Shown: one piece after another, positions 1 to 7,549 of the stretch
Numbering within the stretch: position 1 is the first letter of the stretch
Layout of the letters: every line of letters starts with the position of its first letter
Source: Scatosoma sp045537295
Lineage (GTDB): Bacteria; Bacillota; Clostridia; Christensenellales; Borkfalkiaceae
Direction of reading: 5' to 3'
Assembly: GCA_045537295.1 (NCBI GenBank)
Contig: JAZSPG010000105.1
Location: 1 to 11,869 of the forward strand
Length of the DNA: 11,869 nt
Made by a program: the position numbers and the translations under genes
The notes under the pieces: generated by a model
What the model saw: only the letters and a program-made list of their open reading frames with translations
Told to the model about the DNA's origin: nothing
Databases searched by the model: none

Positions 1-2123
1 ACCTGTTCTTGGTATACGATAACGCCGTAAGAGTTCTTCAAAATCGGCTCTAAGTACGGAGTATCATACACAATCTTTTCGGGATTATGCTTGTTTTCAA
101 TGTATTTGGGAATGAAGTCCATGGGTCCCGGGCGGTACAAGGAAATCCCTGCGATAAGGTCTTCCAAACAGCTCGGTTGAAGTTCTTTCATGAACTTTTT
201 CATCCCACCTTGTTCGAGCTGGAACACCGCGTCCGTATCCCCGGACGAGATTAATTGATAAGCTTCGGGCACATCCAATCCGATTTCATTGAAATCGATA
301 TCGATCCCTTTGCCCTCTTTGATATATTCCAATGTATTTTGAATATCCGTCAAAGTCGTCAACGCAAGGAAGTCCATCTTCAACATACCCACTGCCTCGA
401 CCTCTTTCATATCGAACTGCGTAACAATATCGTCGCCGTTTCTTGCCAAAGGCACGTTGTCCGCAAGCACTTTATTGCAAATCACGACGCCCGCGGCGTG
501 TTCGGACGTGTTTTTGGGCATACCCTCTAATTTCAAGCCCATATCGATAACGCGGTGCAATTCCTCGTTACTTTCGTACACCTCGATAAATTCAGGGTTG
601 CGTTTTTGTTTTTGTTCGGCAAGTTTCTTTTGCAATTCCCCGCGTTTTTCTTCGCTTTCCTCGCTCGCAATTTGTTTTTCAAGTTTGGGAATTTTTAAGC
701 CCAGCAATTCGCCTATCGTCGATTTGCCGTCCATTAGCTTTGCTACTTTGTCCGTTTCGGAATACGGAACGCCCATAACGCGACCTACGTCCTTGATAAC
801 GGCGCGCGAGGCAAGCGTACCGAAGGTCACGATTTGCGCTACGTTTTCAGGGTGGTATTTTTTACGGACGTACTCTATCGTTTCGTATCTGCGTTTGGTG
901 CAAAAGTCCACGTCGAAGTCGGGCATAGATACACGGTCGGGGTTTAAGAACCGCTCAAACAGCAAATCGTAACGAAGCGGGTCTACGTCCGTAATACCTA
1001 TCGAATACGCAACAATACTGCCGACACCCGAACCGCGCCCTGGTCCTACGGGTATACCGTTTAAGCGCGACCAGTTGATATAGTCCCAAACGATAAGAAA
1101 GTAGTCGGCAAAGCCCATTTTGATAATAATGCCCAGCTCGTAATTAACGCGGGCTTTGATTTCTTCGGTTATATTTTGATACCGACCTTTCAAGCCCTCC
1201 CAAGTAAGTCTCGTTAAATAGTCAGGCGAAGTCGAACCGTCGTCTGGTTTATACAGGGGAATTAACGACGTGTCGCGGATAGGGTCGCCCTTGGGCGTAA
1301 TATCGAACACGGGTTCTTCAATTTTATCCGCAATCACGCGGGTGTTGGTAATCGCTTCGGGGATATAATGGAAAAGCTGAGCCATTTCGTCGCCCGATTT
1401 CATATAAAATTCGTGCTGTTCAAAACGCATTTTGGGGTTGGCGAGCGTGGATTTTGTTTGGATACAAAGCAAAATTTCGTGCGCTTCCCAGTCCTCTTTT
1501 TCGATATAATGCACGTCGTTCGTGGCGACAAGCTGGATATCGAGTTCTCTTGCAAGTTTGATTAAATCGGGGATAATTTGCTTTTGTTCTTCAATACCGT
1601 GGTCTTGGATTTCGATATAAAAATCCTCGCCGTAAACAGCTTTCATTTCCGACGCCCACTGCTTCGCCTTGTCGTATTCCCCTTTGATTAAAAGCTGGGG
1701 AATCCTGCCTGCCAAGCACGCGGAAAGACAAATAACGCCCTCGCTGTACTGCTTGATTAAATCGTAACTAATTCTCGGTTTTCCGCCGTAATACCCGTCG
1801 ATATACGAAAGGGAATCGAGTTTGACGATATTTTTATAGCCCGTTTTGTTTTTCGCAAGCAAAACGATATGCTCGTTTTTTATACCGAACTGCTTGGTAA
1901 GATGGTCGTCTACGGCGTACAATTCGCATCCGATAATATATTTTATGCCCTTTTTAACGCATTCCTCGGCAAAGTACAACGAAGCGTACATATTGCCGTG
2001 GTCGGTGATGGCGCAGGCGTTGATATTGTTTTTTACCAAGTGGTCGATTAAATCGTCCACCTTCGCCGCGCCGTCCAAAAGACTGTATTCCGTATGTAAA
2101 TGTAAGTGTACAAAATCCGTCAT
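1..2123 (-). CDS. dnaE: DNA polymerase III subunit alpha, N-terminal 707 residues (3' end outside window)
   Basis: This is the C-family replicative DNA polymerase; it extends primers at the replication fork in the cytoplasm. The reading frame is open from the ATG at 2121-2123 to the window edge, giving 707 residues of a family that is usually about 1100-1200 long, so the tail (rest of fingers, beta-binding, OB/tau regions) is missing only because the window ends. The N-terminal PHP domain is visible: HLHLHTEYSLLDG at about residues 6-18 and ITDHGN at about 39-44, with its metal-ligand histidines apparently kept. The polymerase core shows GPGRGSG and then PDFDVDF at about 401-407, where D404 and D406 match the two catalytic aspartates of E. 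coli DnaE; a third acidic position lies in MDFLAL at about residue 584. The start is 15 bases after the whiA stop, with AAGGAAG (2130-2136) as ribosome site, so it is probably the last visible gene of a murB-PHP-whiA-dnaE operon. DnaE rather than PolC, because the PHP domain is at the extreme N-terminus and no exonuclease insertion is seen. Confidence 0.97.
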   Translation of the reverse strand, partial: MTDFVHLHLHTEYSLLDGAAKVDDLIDHLVKNNINACAITDHGNMYASLYFAEECVKKGIKYIIGCELYAVDDHLTKQFGIKNEHIVLLAKNKTGYKNIVKLDSLSYIDGYYGGKPRISYDLIKQYSEGVICLSACLAGRIPQLLIKGEYDKAKQWASEMKAVYGEDFYIEIQDHGIEEQKQIIPDLIKLARELDIQLVATNDVHYIEKEDWEAHEILLCIQTKSTLANPKMRFEQHEFYMKSGDEMAQLFHYIPEAITNTRVIADKIEEPVFDITPKGDPIRDTSLIPLYKPDDGSTSPDYLTRLTWEGLKGRYQNITEEIKARVNYELGIIIKMGFADYFLIVWDYINWSRLNGIPVGPGRGSGVGSIVAYSIGITDVDPLRYDLLFERFLNPDRVSMPDFDVDFCTKRRYETIEYVRKKYHPENVAQIVTFGTLASRAVIKDVGRVMGVPYSETDKVAKLMDGKSTIGELLGLKIPKLEKQIASEESEEKRGELQKKLAEQKQKRNPEFIEVYESNEELHRVIDMGLKLEGMPKNTSEHAAGVVICNKVLADNVPLARNGDDIVTQFDMKEVEAVGMLKMDFLALTTLTDIQNTLEYIKEGKGIDIDFNEIGLDVPEAYQLISSGDTDAVFQLEQGGMKKFMKELQPSCLEDLIAGISLYRPGPMDFIPKYIENKHNPEKIVYDTPYLEPILKNSYGVIVYQEQ

Positions 2124-2138
2124 AATCTTCTTCCTTTT

Positions 2139-3071
2139 TTACAGTTCTTCCGCTAATTCCATAAGCTTGCGCATACGGTGGTTTAGACAGCTTTTACTTA
2201 TCCCTAAATACTCGGCAAGCTCTTTCATTGACGAGGCGGGGTATTGCAACCTCGCGCGCGCCAACGCTTTCAGCTCCTCGCTCATATCCTTAAAATCCGC
2301 TTTTTCGTGCAATTTGCGTATCGCAACGACCTGTTTTACCGACGCAATCGCCGTTTTGTCGGCGTTGCCCGCGATACAGTTTTTCGCGCGGTTGTCGTTG
2401 TTCGATTCGTCACGTTTTTCCACGAACGCGGTAAATTTTTTCAAGGCGTTTTCCGCGCCGACGATAGCAAGAAAATCAGAAATCGCCTCTTTGCTTTTGA
2501 TATATACCACCTGCGTTTCCTTGCGCTTTATCAGTCTTGCAATCACTTCAAATTCGTCCAACAATTTACAAAAATCCCGCGCCGTTTGCTTTTCGTCGAA
2601 CACGATTTCTAAATGATAACCCGTTGCGCTACGCGGTAAAATACAGCTACCGCTACCCAAAAACGCGCCTTGGATATACGCGATTTTGCGCGCCTCGTCC
2701 TTTACGAGCGTAGGCAATATCCCCTCGCGGATTTCCTGCGTTCCTTTTTTGAGTAATCCCAGCGCCTTTAACACTGTATACGATATATCGGGCGGGCAAA
2801 GCAAGACGAGCTTGTCCCTACCGCTCATTCTATCCAAAGACGCACGCGTTAAGGTAAGTTCCGCACCAAAGAGTTCGGCAAATACGCCCGTAAAATATTC
2901 GGCTACCGTTTCCGTTTCACTGACGAGGAAAAAGGTAGGTTTCCCCTCGGCTACGCCCAGCGTACCGCTCGTTCTAACGAACGCCGAAAAACCCGCTTTA
3001 TTTACGCCTTTGTCTTTATCAGCGGTAATGCGGTTTACGATTTCTCTTTTAATTTCTGCGGTGAAACTCAT
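2139..3071 (-). CDS. whiA: WhiA, LAGLIDADG-like/HTH DNA-binding protein
   Basis: WhiA is a DNA-binding protein found across Gram-positive bacteria. It regulates sporulation septation in actinomycetes and affects division and chromosome segregation in Bacillus. This copy is 310 residues, close to the usual 310-330. It begins with the family opening MSFTAEIKREI. The LAGLIDADG-homing-endonuclease-like core shows GAFLGSGS at about 135-142 followed by YHLEIVF at about 152-158. A linker with NADKTAIASVKQ at about 236-247 leads to the C-terminal helix-turn-helix (about 272-305), with ELAEYLGISKSCLNHRMRKL as recognition region. The catalytic acidic residues of true homing endonucleases are not expected in WhiA and none is evident here. 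The ATG start has an AGAGGAT ribosome site a few bases upstream. It sits 26 bases after the PHP gene and 15 bases before dnaE, so it is probably co-transcribed with both. In many Firmicutes whiA follows rapZ and yvcK; neither is present here. Confidence 0.95.
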   Translation of the reverse strand: MSFTAEIKREIVNRITADKDKGVNKAGFSAFVRTSGTLGVAEGKPTFFLVSETETVAEYFTGVFAELFGAELTLTRASLDRMSGRDKLVLLCPPDISYTVLKALGLLKKGTQEIREGILPTLVKDEARKIAYIQGAFLGSGSCILPRSATGYHLEIVFDEKQTARDFCKLLDEFEVIARLIKRKETQVVYIKSKEAISDFLAIVGAENALKKFTAFVEKRDESNNDNRAKNCIAGNADKTAIASVKQVVAIRKLHEKADFKDMSEELKALARARLQYPASSMKELAEYLGISKSCLNHRMRKLMELAEEL

Positions 3072-3097
3072 TATATCCTCTTTATATTCTCTTTGCT

Positions 3098-3874
3098 TTA
3101 CAGGCGTTTTTTATAGTCTTGGAAACGGAAAGTCGGCAACCTGCCGTCGATATTATCAATGCGCTCGAAAGGAAAATCCAAGCGAGCAAGCTGTGCTTTA
3201 ACCTGTTCAATTTCGCCTACGCGGTTAGAGGTATGCGCGTCGGAATTGATAAGAAACCGTGCAGAAGTTTTATCGATTATCTCACAAAGTTCCTCGTCCG
3301 TCAAATGCTGTTTTTTACCGTTCAATTCGATATATGTGCCGTAATCGGATGCGCATTTCGCCACTTCCAAAGTATGCGCAGGGCAAAGATAACCCAAATG
3401 CGTCACGGCGTCTACGGGGTTGTTTTTTATCGCGTTAATATACGCCTTGGTGTTATATTCGAGCAATTTTTGCGGGGGCGTTTTCCTGAATTTATCCGCG
3501 ATAAAATTCCCACAACCGTATTTTGTGAAATCGCGGAACTTATCATACCAAATAAACACGTGTTTTCCGCAAAGGAAAAAGTCGAAATTTTCAAAATCGG
3601 CTTCCGTCATATCCGTTTTGCCCTCTATCCCCCGAATATTCGCCTCTATCCCCATAAGCACTTTCACACCGTATTTTTGCTCGGCGTTTTTAATTTCCGC
3701 TATGCAAGAAGACACCTTTTTCCTACGCAAACCGAACGCCACGTGCGAAAAACCGTGGTCGGCAATCCCAAGCTGTTTTAAGCCTAACTCTTTTGCTTTC
3801 CGCGTGTTTTCGTCCACGGTGTTTTTACCATGGGAATAGGGTGTGTGCGTATGGTAGTCCGCCGTTAAAATCAC
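3098..3874 (-). CDS. Stand-alone PHP-domain metal-dependent phosphoesterase (histidinol-phosphatase-like)
   Basis: This 258-residue protein is a single PHP domain, a TIM-barrel-like fold that binds up to three metal ions and hydrolyses phosphate esters. Predicted metal ligands appear in the standard order: DYHTHTPYSHG at about 6-16 (H8, H10, H15), IADHG at 37-41 (D39, H40), GIEAN at 75-79 (E77), KHVF at 104-107 (H105), THLG at 158-161 (H159) and NSDAH at 210-214 (D212, H214). The set looks complete, so an active enzyme is likely. The substrate cannot be told from sequence; relatives include histidinol phosphatase (HisK type), YcdX-like proteins and nucleotide phosphoesterases, and no other his genes are nearby. 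It starts with GTG (3872-3874) preceded by AGAGGAA at a proper distance, 14 bases after the murB stop. PHP genes at this position next to murB occur in Clostridia, from general knowledge. Its operon partner DnaE carries a separate PHP domain. Confidence 0.88.
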   Translation of the reverse strand: MILTADYHTHTPYSHGKNTVDENTRKAKELGLKQLGIADHGFSHVAFGLRRKKVSSCIAEIKNAEQKYGVKVLMGIEANIRGIEGKTDMTEADFENFDFFLCGKHVFIWYDKFRDFTKYGCGNFIADKFRKTPPQKLLEYNTKAYINAIKNNPVDAVTHLGYLCPAHTLEVAKCASDYGTYIELNGKKQHLTDEELCEIIDKTSARFLINSDAHTSNRVGEIEQVKAQLARLDFPFERIDNIDGRLPTFRFQDYKKRL

Positions 3875-3888
3875 TTGTGTTTCCTCTT

Positions 3889-4761
3889 TTATTCTAAGTA
3901 TCGTATTTCTTCTTCTAAGCTAATTTTATATTGCGCGTATACGGCGTTTTTTATAAGCGCGATAAGTGCGCGGATTTCCTCCGCCGTTGCGTTCCCTTTG
4001 TTGATGATAAAATTCGCGTGCGTATCCGATATATACGCCCCGCCGAGCGTGTAGCCTTTTAACCCCGCGCCCTCTATGAGTTTGCCTGCCGACGCGCCTT
4101 GCGGGTTTTTGAACACGCAACCCATACTTTTACCTTTGGGCAAATGCACACGACGGCATCTATACCTTGCCAGCTCGCTTTCAATTTGCGGTAAAGTACT
4201 TTTTTTCAACCGAAGTTTTGCGCCTAAAATCACGCTGTTATTCCGCATAAAAACGCTGTGTTTATACGCGTAATTACACTCGCTTTTATTTAGCGTATAC
4301 CTCTTTCCGTCCCGCCAAATTTCCACTTCGTCTACGATATCCCCGATATACCCGCCTTGCACGCCTGCGTTCATAAAAAGCGCACCGCCTAAGGTGCAGG
4401 GAATACCTTCTAAAAATTCCGCTCCGCTTAATTTCGCGCGTTTACAATAGGCTAATAATTTACCCGCCGTAATCCCCGCGCCGAAAAATCCGTCTTGAAT
4501 TTCCGTTACCTTTTTCGTGCATACGAACACGCGTTTTGATAAACTATCGGACGGTAAGACATTGCTCATACAGCCTACCGTGTAAAAAGGAATATTTCTT
4601 TCGGTCAACGCCGATAGAAGTTCTGTCAAATCCGAAACGCAAGCGGGATAAAACGCCGTTTGGGCAAACCCACCGCAACCTATCGTCGAATTTTGCGACA
4701 GAGAAAAGGGTTGCGTCAAGCCAAAGCATTCCCAAAAAGCGTTTTTCTTAAACTCGTCCAA
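3889..4761 (-). CDS. murB: UDP-N-acetylmuramate dehydrogenase (UDP-N-acetylenolpyruvoylglucosamine reductase)
   Basis: MurB is the cytoplasmic FAD enzyme that uses NADPH to reduce UDP-GlcNAc-enolpyruvate to UDP-MurNAc, the second committed step of peptidoglycan synthesis. The protein is 290 residues, as expected for the shorter type II MurB of Gram-positives. FAD-binding features: STIGCGGFA at about 25-33 (the GG of the family RIGGPA motif), GCMSNVLPSD at about 63-72 in place of GxGSNLL, EGIPCTLGGALFMNAG at about 118-133. The YAYKHS motif at about 164-169 supplies the substrate tyrosine. The proton-donor position reads GCVFKNP (C215) rather than GSxFKNP, a Cys-for-Ser variant. The C-terminal LEEEI at about 282-286 holds the catalytic glutamate. 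The start is TTG (4759-4761) with a strong AGGAGGG site at 4768-4774, six bases upstream, which decides the start. It is the first gene of a run that continues into the PHP gene, whiA and dnaE. Confidence 0.95.
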   Translation of the reverse strand: MDEFKKNAFWECFGLTQPFSLSQNSTIGCGGFAQTAFYPACVSDLTELLSALTERNIPFYTVGCMSNVLPSDSLSKRVFVCTKKVTEIQDGFFGAGITAGKLLAYCKRAKLSGAEFLEGIPCTLGGALFMNAGVQGGYIGDIVDEVEIWRDGKRYTLNKSECNYAYKHSVFMRNNSVILGAKLRLKKSTLPQIESELARYRCRRVHLPKGKSMGCVFKNPQGASAGKLIEGAGLKGYTLGGAYISDTHANFIINKGNATAEEIRALIALIKNAVYAQYKISLEEEIRYLE

Positions 4762-4767
4762 GGGATA

Positions 4768-4774
4768 CCCTCCT
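4768..4774 (-). promoter_or_regulatory. Ribosome-binding site fixing the TTG start of murB
   Basis: The minus strand reads AGGAGGG here, a near-perfect Shine-Dalgarno sequence six bases upstream of the TTG at 4759-4761. It is the strongest ribosome site in the window and is what justifies a TTG start. The -10 box of the proposed promoter (TATAAT, 4775-4780) directly abuts it. Confidence 0.75.
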
Positions 4775-4803
4775 ATTATAACATATTTTTTTTGTTTTTG
4801 AAA
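4775..4803 (-). promoter_or_regulatory. Putative sigma-A promoter of murB-PHP-whiA-dnaE
   Basis: On the minus strand a perfect TATAAT (4775-4780) is preceded by TG one base away, making an extended -10 (TGTTATAAT). The -35 region is weak: TTTCAA at a 17-base spacing or TTCAAA at 16, within an A-rich stretch. It lies just upstream of murB and downstream of the nagA terminator, where a promoter is expected. Initiation about seven bases after the -10 would leave a leader of only about seven bases and cut into the ribosome site, which is odd; a more upstream promoter is therefore possible. Confidence 0.5.
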
Positions 4804-4898
4804 GTGTTTACCCTATTTTTGAAAAAAATTTTTACTTAGAAAAAACACCCGTTTATAAATATGCCGTTTCTTTGGGTTGTATGCCATATTTTTTTAAC
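4804..4898. other. A/T-rich intergenic stretch upstream of murB, no gene
   Basis: This is the rest of the gap between nagA and murB. It is rich in A and T runs and contains TATGCC twice about 20 bases apart (near 4860 and 4880), the second within the short palindrome TATGCCATA. I see no coding potential, no riboswitch and no second convincing promoter. It could hold an upstream regulatory site for murB, but nothing identifies one. Confidence 0.4.
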
Positions 4899-4930
4899 AA
4901 AAAAAGAGCCCGAACGTACCGTCCGAGCCC
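4899..4930 (-). terminator. Rho-independent terminator after nagA
   Basis: Read on the minus strand, GGGCTCGGACG and CGTTCGGGCTC form an 11-bp stem around a GTA loop, followed directly by seven U residues. Three of the pairs are G-U wobbles, so the same sequence on the plus strand would have A-C mismatches and lacks a clean U tract. The hairpin is therefore specific to minus-strand transcription. It begins 32 bases after the nagA stop and closes the ROK-nagA unit. Confidence 0.9.
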
Positions 4931-4962
4931 TTAAAATAAGAGGAAATAATCTATGAGCAATT

Positions 4963-6105
4963 TTATGCTTGATATACGATTTTACCGTCTCTAACCGTCA
5001 AAAGTATATCGTAATTTTGGTTGATAACGGTGAAATCCGCGCGCTTGCCTACGGCAATACTGCCCGTTTCGCTATCGATATTCAGCGTTTTCGCGGGGTT
5101 AATCGTCGCATAATCCACCGCTTGCGTGAAAGGTACGCCTACCTTTTCCACCATATTTTGTATCGCGCGGTTCATTCTCAAAACGCTACCCGCCAAAGTA
5201 CCGTCCTCCAAACGCGCCTCGCCGTTCTTTACGTACACCGTTTGACCGCCGAGTTCGCTAACGCCGTCGGGAAGTCCTTTCGCGCGCATTGCGTCGGTGA
5301 TAAGCGTGAGCTTATCAAGCGGTTTGTTTTTCACGAGCAAGCGCATTGCGGGTACGGATACGTGAATGGTGTCCGCGATAAGTTCGCAATTCAACGCATC
5401 CAAAAGCATTGCGCTACCCACCGTACCGATTTCGCGGTGATGCAATGCCGTTTGCGCGTTGTAGGTGTGCGTAACGTCCTTTGCACCCGCCTCTACGGCT
5501 TTTTCAATATCGCTAAACTTCGCGCCCGTGTGTCCGATAGACGCTACGATACCGTTCTTCGCCAAATGCTGAATAAATTCCGTCGCGCCCTCCACCTCAG
5601 GGGCAAGCGTAACGATTTTAATGGCATTCCCGCTTTCTTCGTTGTATTCGTCAAACACCTCGATATTCGGCTCTTTGACAAATTCCAACGGTTGCGCGCC
5701 TTTATGCGCCGACGCGATAAACGGTCCTTCCAAATGAATACCCGCAACGCGTGCGCCCTCGGTGCTGTTTTGTTCGCGGTATTTTTTCACCGCTTGCATA
5801 GCCTTGGTGATATTTTCCTTGCTTTGCGTCATCGTCGTAACGAGGAAGGTCGTCGTACCCTCCGTCGCCACCGTTTTGGCAATCACGGCGATATCTTCCA
5901 CCGTTCCGTCCATACCGTCGCTACCGCCCGCGCCGTGAATGTGCTGGTCAATAAACCCTGGCAACAAAATAGCGTCCTCGGGTAAAACGATTTCTTCCGC
6001 CTTGCTTTTTTTGCAAATTTTTACGATTTTTTCGTCAAATTCCACCGTGCATTTTTTTAAGCCTTTGCCCTCGATATACGCGGTGACGTTCTTAAATGCT
6101 TTCAT
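4963..6105 (-). CDS. nagA: N-acetylglucosamine-6-phosphate deacetylase
   Basis: NagA hydrolyses GlcNAc-6-phosphate to glucosamine-6-phosphate and acetate, in the cytoplasm, for amino-sugar catabolism and cell-wall recycling. The 380-residue length is typical. It is an amidohydrolase-superfamily barrel: LPGFIDQHIHG at about 48-58 carries the HxH pair, GIHLEGPF at about 122-129 the metal-binding glutamate (E126), GHTG at about 191-194 (H192) and THTYNAQ at about 212-218 (H213) further metal ligands, LHHREIG at about 221-227, DTIH at about 245-248, and LITDAM at about 268-273 the catalytic aspartate D271. The end (NPAKTLNI, then GSIAVGKRADFTVIN) is the usual small beta-sandwich domain return. 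The ATG has AGAGG upstream. It starts 22 bases after the ROK kinase stop and is followed by a terminator, so the two form an operon. No nagB (GlcN-6-P deaminase) lies in the window. Confidence 0.95.
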   Translation of the reverse strand: MKAFKNVTAYIEGKGLKKCTVEFDEKIVKICKKSKAEEIVLPEDAILLPGFIDQHIHGAGGSDGMDGTVEDIAVIAKTVATEGTTTFLVTTMTQSKENITKAMQAVKKYREQNSTEGARVAGIHLEGPFIASAHKGAQPLEFVKEPNIEVFDEYNEESGNAIKIVTLAPEVEGATEFIQHLAKNGIVASIGHTGAKFSDIEKAVEAGAKDVTHTYNAQTALHHREIGTVGSAMLLDALNCELIADTIHVSVPAMRLLVKNKPLDKLTLITDAMRAKGLPDGVSELGGQTVYVKNGEARLEDGTLAGSVLRMNRAIQNMVEKVGVPFTQAVDYATINPAKTLNIDSETGSIAVGKRADFTVINQNYDILLTVRDGKIVYQA

Positions 6106-6127
6106 TTGCTTTACCTCTTTTTTTGCG

Positions 6128-7510
6128 TTAGTCGATATTTGCAGGCAAGCTCGCCGCGGCGATACTTTGTCCTACGCGACGGTTCTTTTCGTCGGGAAGT
6201 CCGATATCCAGCGTTGCAAATTCGGGGTATTCTTCCGCCAAAACCTGCTTGCAAGTGGAAAGGATAATATCCCCGCCTTTACCGCCCATAACGCGACCGA
6301 GAAGCAACATATGTTTGATATCGTAGAACTTCGCATAGAAGGGAATGGTGTGCGCAAGGTATACGCCGATATCCTCGTAAATTTGCTTTGCCAACGCGTC
6401 GTCTTTATCCATCATTGCTTGTACGACTTTGAGTTTTTGCGCGGGCGTTAAGCCGTCTTCAAATTTATACCCGCCGTATTCCGCGAGTTTGATAACCGCG
6501 TCTTGCGAGAAATATTTACAGCCTACGCCGAAATCTCCGCTCCATTCGTCTTGCATAGCGGTTTCGTTGAAATCTACGGGCGCGAACGCAAGTTCGGAAA
6601 GCCAGCCGTTGATACCGCCTTGCGTGTTGATGTAACCAACAGCCTCGCTCGTACCCATAGCAATACCCAAAACGCCGTTATCTTCCAAATCGATTGCGCC
6701 GGCAAGTGCCGTTACGTCGCCGTCGTTGGCTACTTCCAAAGGAATTTCTTTGCCGAGTTCTTTGCTCATTTCCTTCGCTACGTTGATATACATATTCTTC
6801 ACGTAATCGCCGTGAACGGTTTTGTCTACTTTTAAGAACAAGGACGCAACCATAATTTTATTGTCTACGTAAACGCCCGCGGAAGATACGCCGATAGCGT
6901 CCACGGTAGGCATTTTGCTCGCTGCGGTACGCATAGCCGTTAAAATTTCGTTGTAGTGGTAGGTAGGGTCTTCGGTGATTTTCGGGTTCCAAACGACCTC
7001 CTCGCTATACACCACTTCGCCGTCGATAACCGCGCTCACCTTTCTGTCCGAACCGCCTGCGTCAAAACCGATACGGCAACCTTTCAAATACCCGCCTACG
7101 CGAACGGAGTTGTTCTTTTGCGCAGGGATTTCGCTTTCATTGAGCCAAACGACCTCGAAAGGTCTTTCGTAAACCCCGCTCATAAAGTCCACGTCGAACG
7201 CGCGAATACCTTCGAGCGTGTACGCCTTTTTAAGATATTCGTAAACGGATTTGCTTCCCGAAACGTAAATTTTGAAACCGCCGACTACCCATAAAATCGT
7301 TTTTGCCAAACGCTCGGCAATACGAAAATTTAACGCGTCGTTTACGCCGTCCGCAAGCGCGTCGTAAGAATAAACGTAGTTATAGCCACCGCTCCGCTCG
7401 GCTACGAGCGTTACCTTTACAGCGTTACCGCTATTTTTCACCGTTTCGTCGAAATCGCGCAACGCTTTAATCATAGGGTAAAAGTTCTTGTCCAACACGG
7501 GCATTTTCAT
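6128..7510 (-). CDS. Atypical ROK-family sugar kinase with N-terminal extension
   Basis: The protein has 460 residues; a typical ROK kinase has about 300. Residues from about 145 onward carry the ASKHA sugar-kinase fold: the first phosphate loop FDAGGSDRK (149-157), IGVSSAGVY (about 206-214), the catalytic-base region ANDGDVTALAGA (261-272, D263 as likely base), and the second phosphate loop GIAMGTSEAVGYI (282-294). The family zinc motif (GH followed by CxCGxxGC) is absent: NGWLSELAFAPVD (301-313) stands where it should be, and no clustered cysteines follow. Residues 1-140 are an extension I cannot assign. Co-transcription with nagA suggests phosphorylation of GlcNAc or another amino sugar, with glucose as the alternative; this is inference from context. 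The ATG at 7508-7510 has GAGAGG at 7520-7525, nine bases away; a second ATG two codons in is less likely. A clear promoter lies just upstream. Confidence 0.8.
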   Translation of the reverse strand: MKMPVLDKNFYPMIKALRDFDETVKNSGNAVKVTLVAERSGGYNYVYSYDALADGVNDALNFRIAERLAKTILWVVGGFKIYVSGSKSVYEYLKKAYTLEGIRAFDVDFMSGVYERPFEVVWLNESEIPAQKNNSVRVGGYLKGCRIGFDAGGSDRKVSAVIDGEVVYSEEVVWNPKITEDPTYHYNEILTAMRTAASKMPTVDAIGVSSAGVYVDNKIMVASLFLKVDKTVHGDYVKNMYINVAKEMSKELGKEIPLEVANDGDVTALAGAIDLEDNGVLGIAMGTSEAVGYINTQGGINGWLSELAFAPVDFNETAMQDEWSGDFGVGCKYFSQDAVIKLAEYGGYKFEDGLTPAQKLKVVQAMMDKDDALAKQIYEDIGVYLAHTIPFYAKFYDIKHMLLLGRVMGGKGGDIILSTCKQVLAEEYPEFATLDIGLPDEKNRRVGQSIAAASLPANID

Positions 7511-7549
7511 AAATTTTTTCCTCTCTTTAACTTATATATTTTTTATTAC

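Noticed and set aside
457..972. Open frame of 171 codons on the plus strand within dnaE
   Set aside because: It is antisense to the polymerase catalytic region, including the PDFDVDF motif, and its S-rich composition is a by-product of that sequence.
1846..2616. Open frame of 256 codons on the plus strand across the dnaE/whiA junction
   Set aside because: It overlaps two well-supported genes antisense, has a low-complexity S/F/L-rich composition and no recognisable domain.
3119..3781. Open frame of 220 codons on the plus strand opposite the PHP gene
   Set aside because: It is antisense to a gene with a full set of PHP metal motifs and has no independent support.
4804..4898. Riboswitch or structured leader upstream of murB
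   Set aside because: The stretch is A/T-rich with no conserved riboswitch core, and it lies upstream of the predicted transcript start.
4969..5985. Open frame of 338 codons on the plus strand opposite nagA
   Set aside because: It lies entirely antisense to a clearly recognised nagA, is rich in R, H and F as expected of a mirror frame, shows no family motif and no clear ribosome site.
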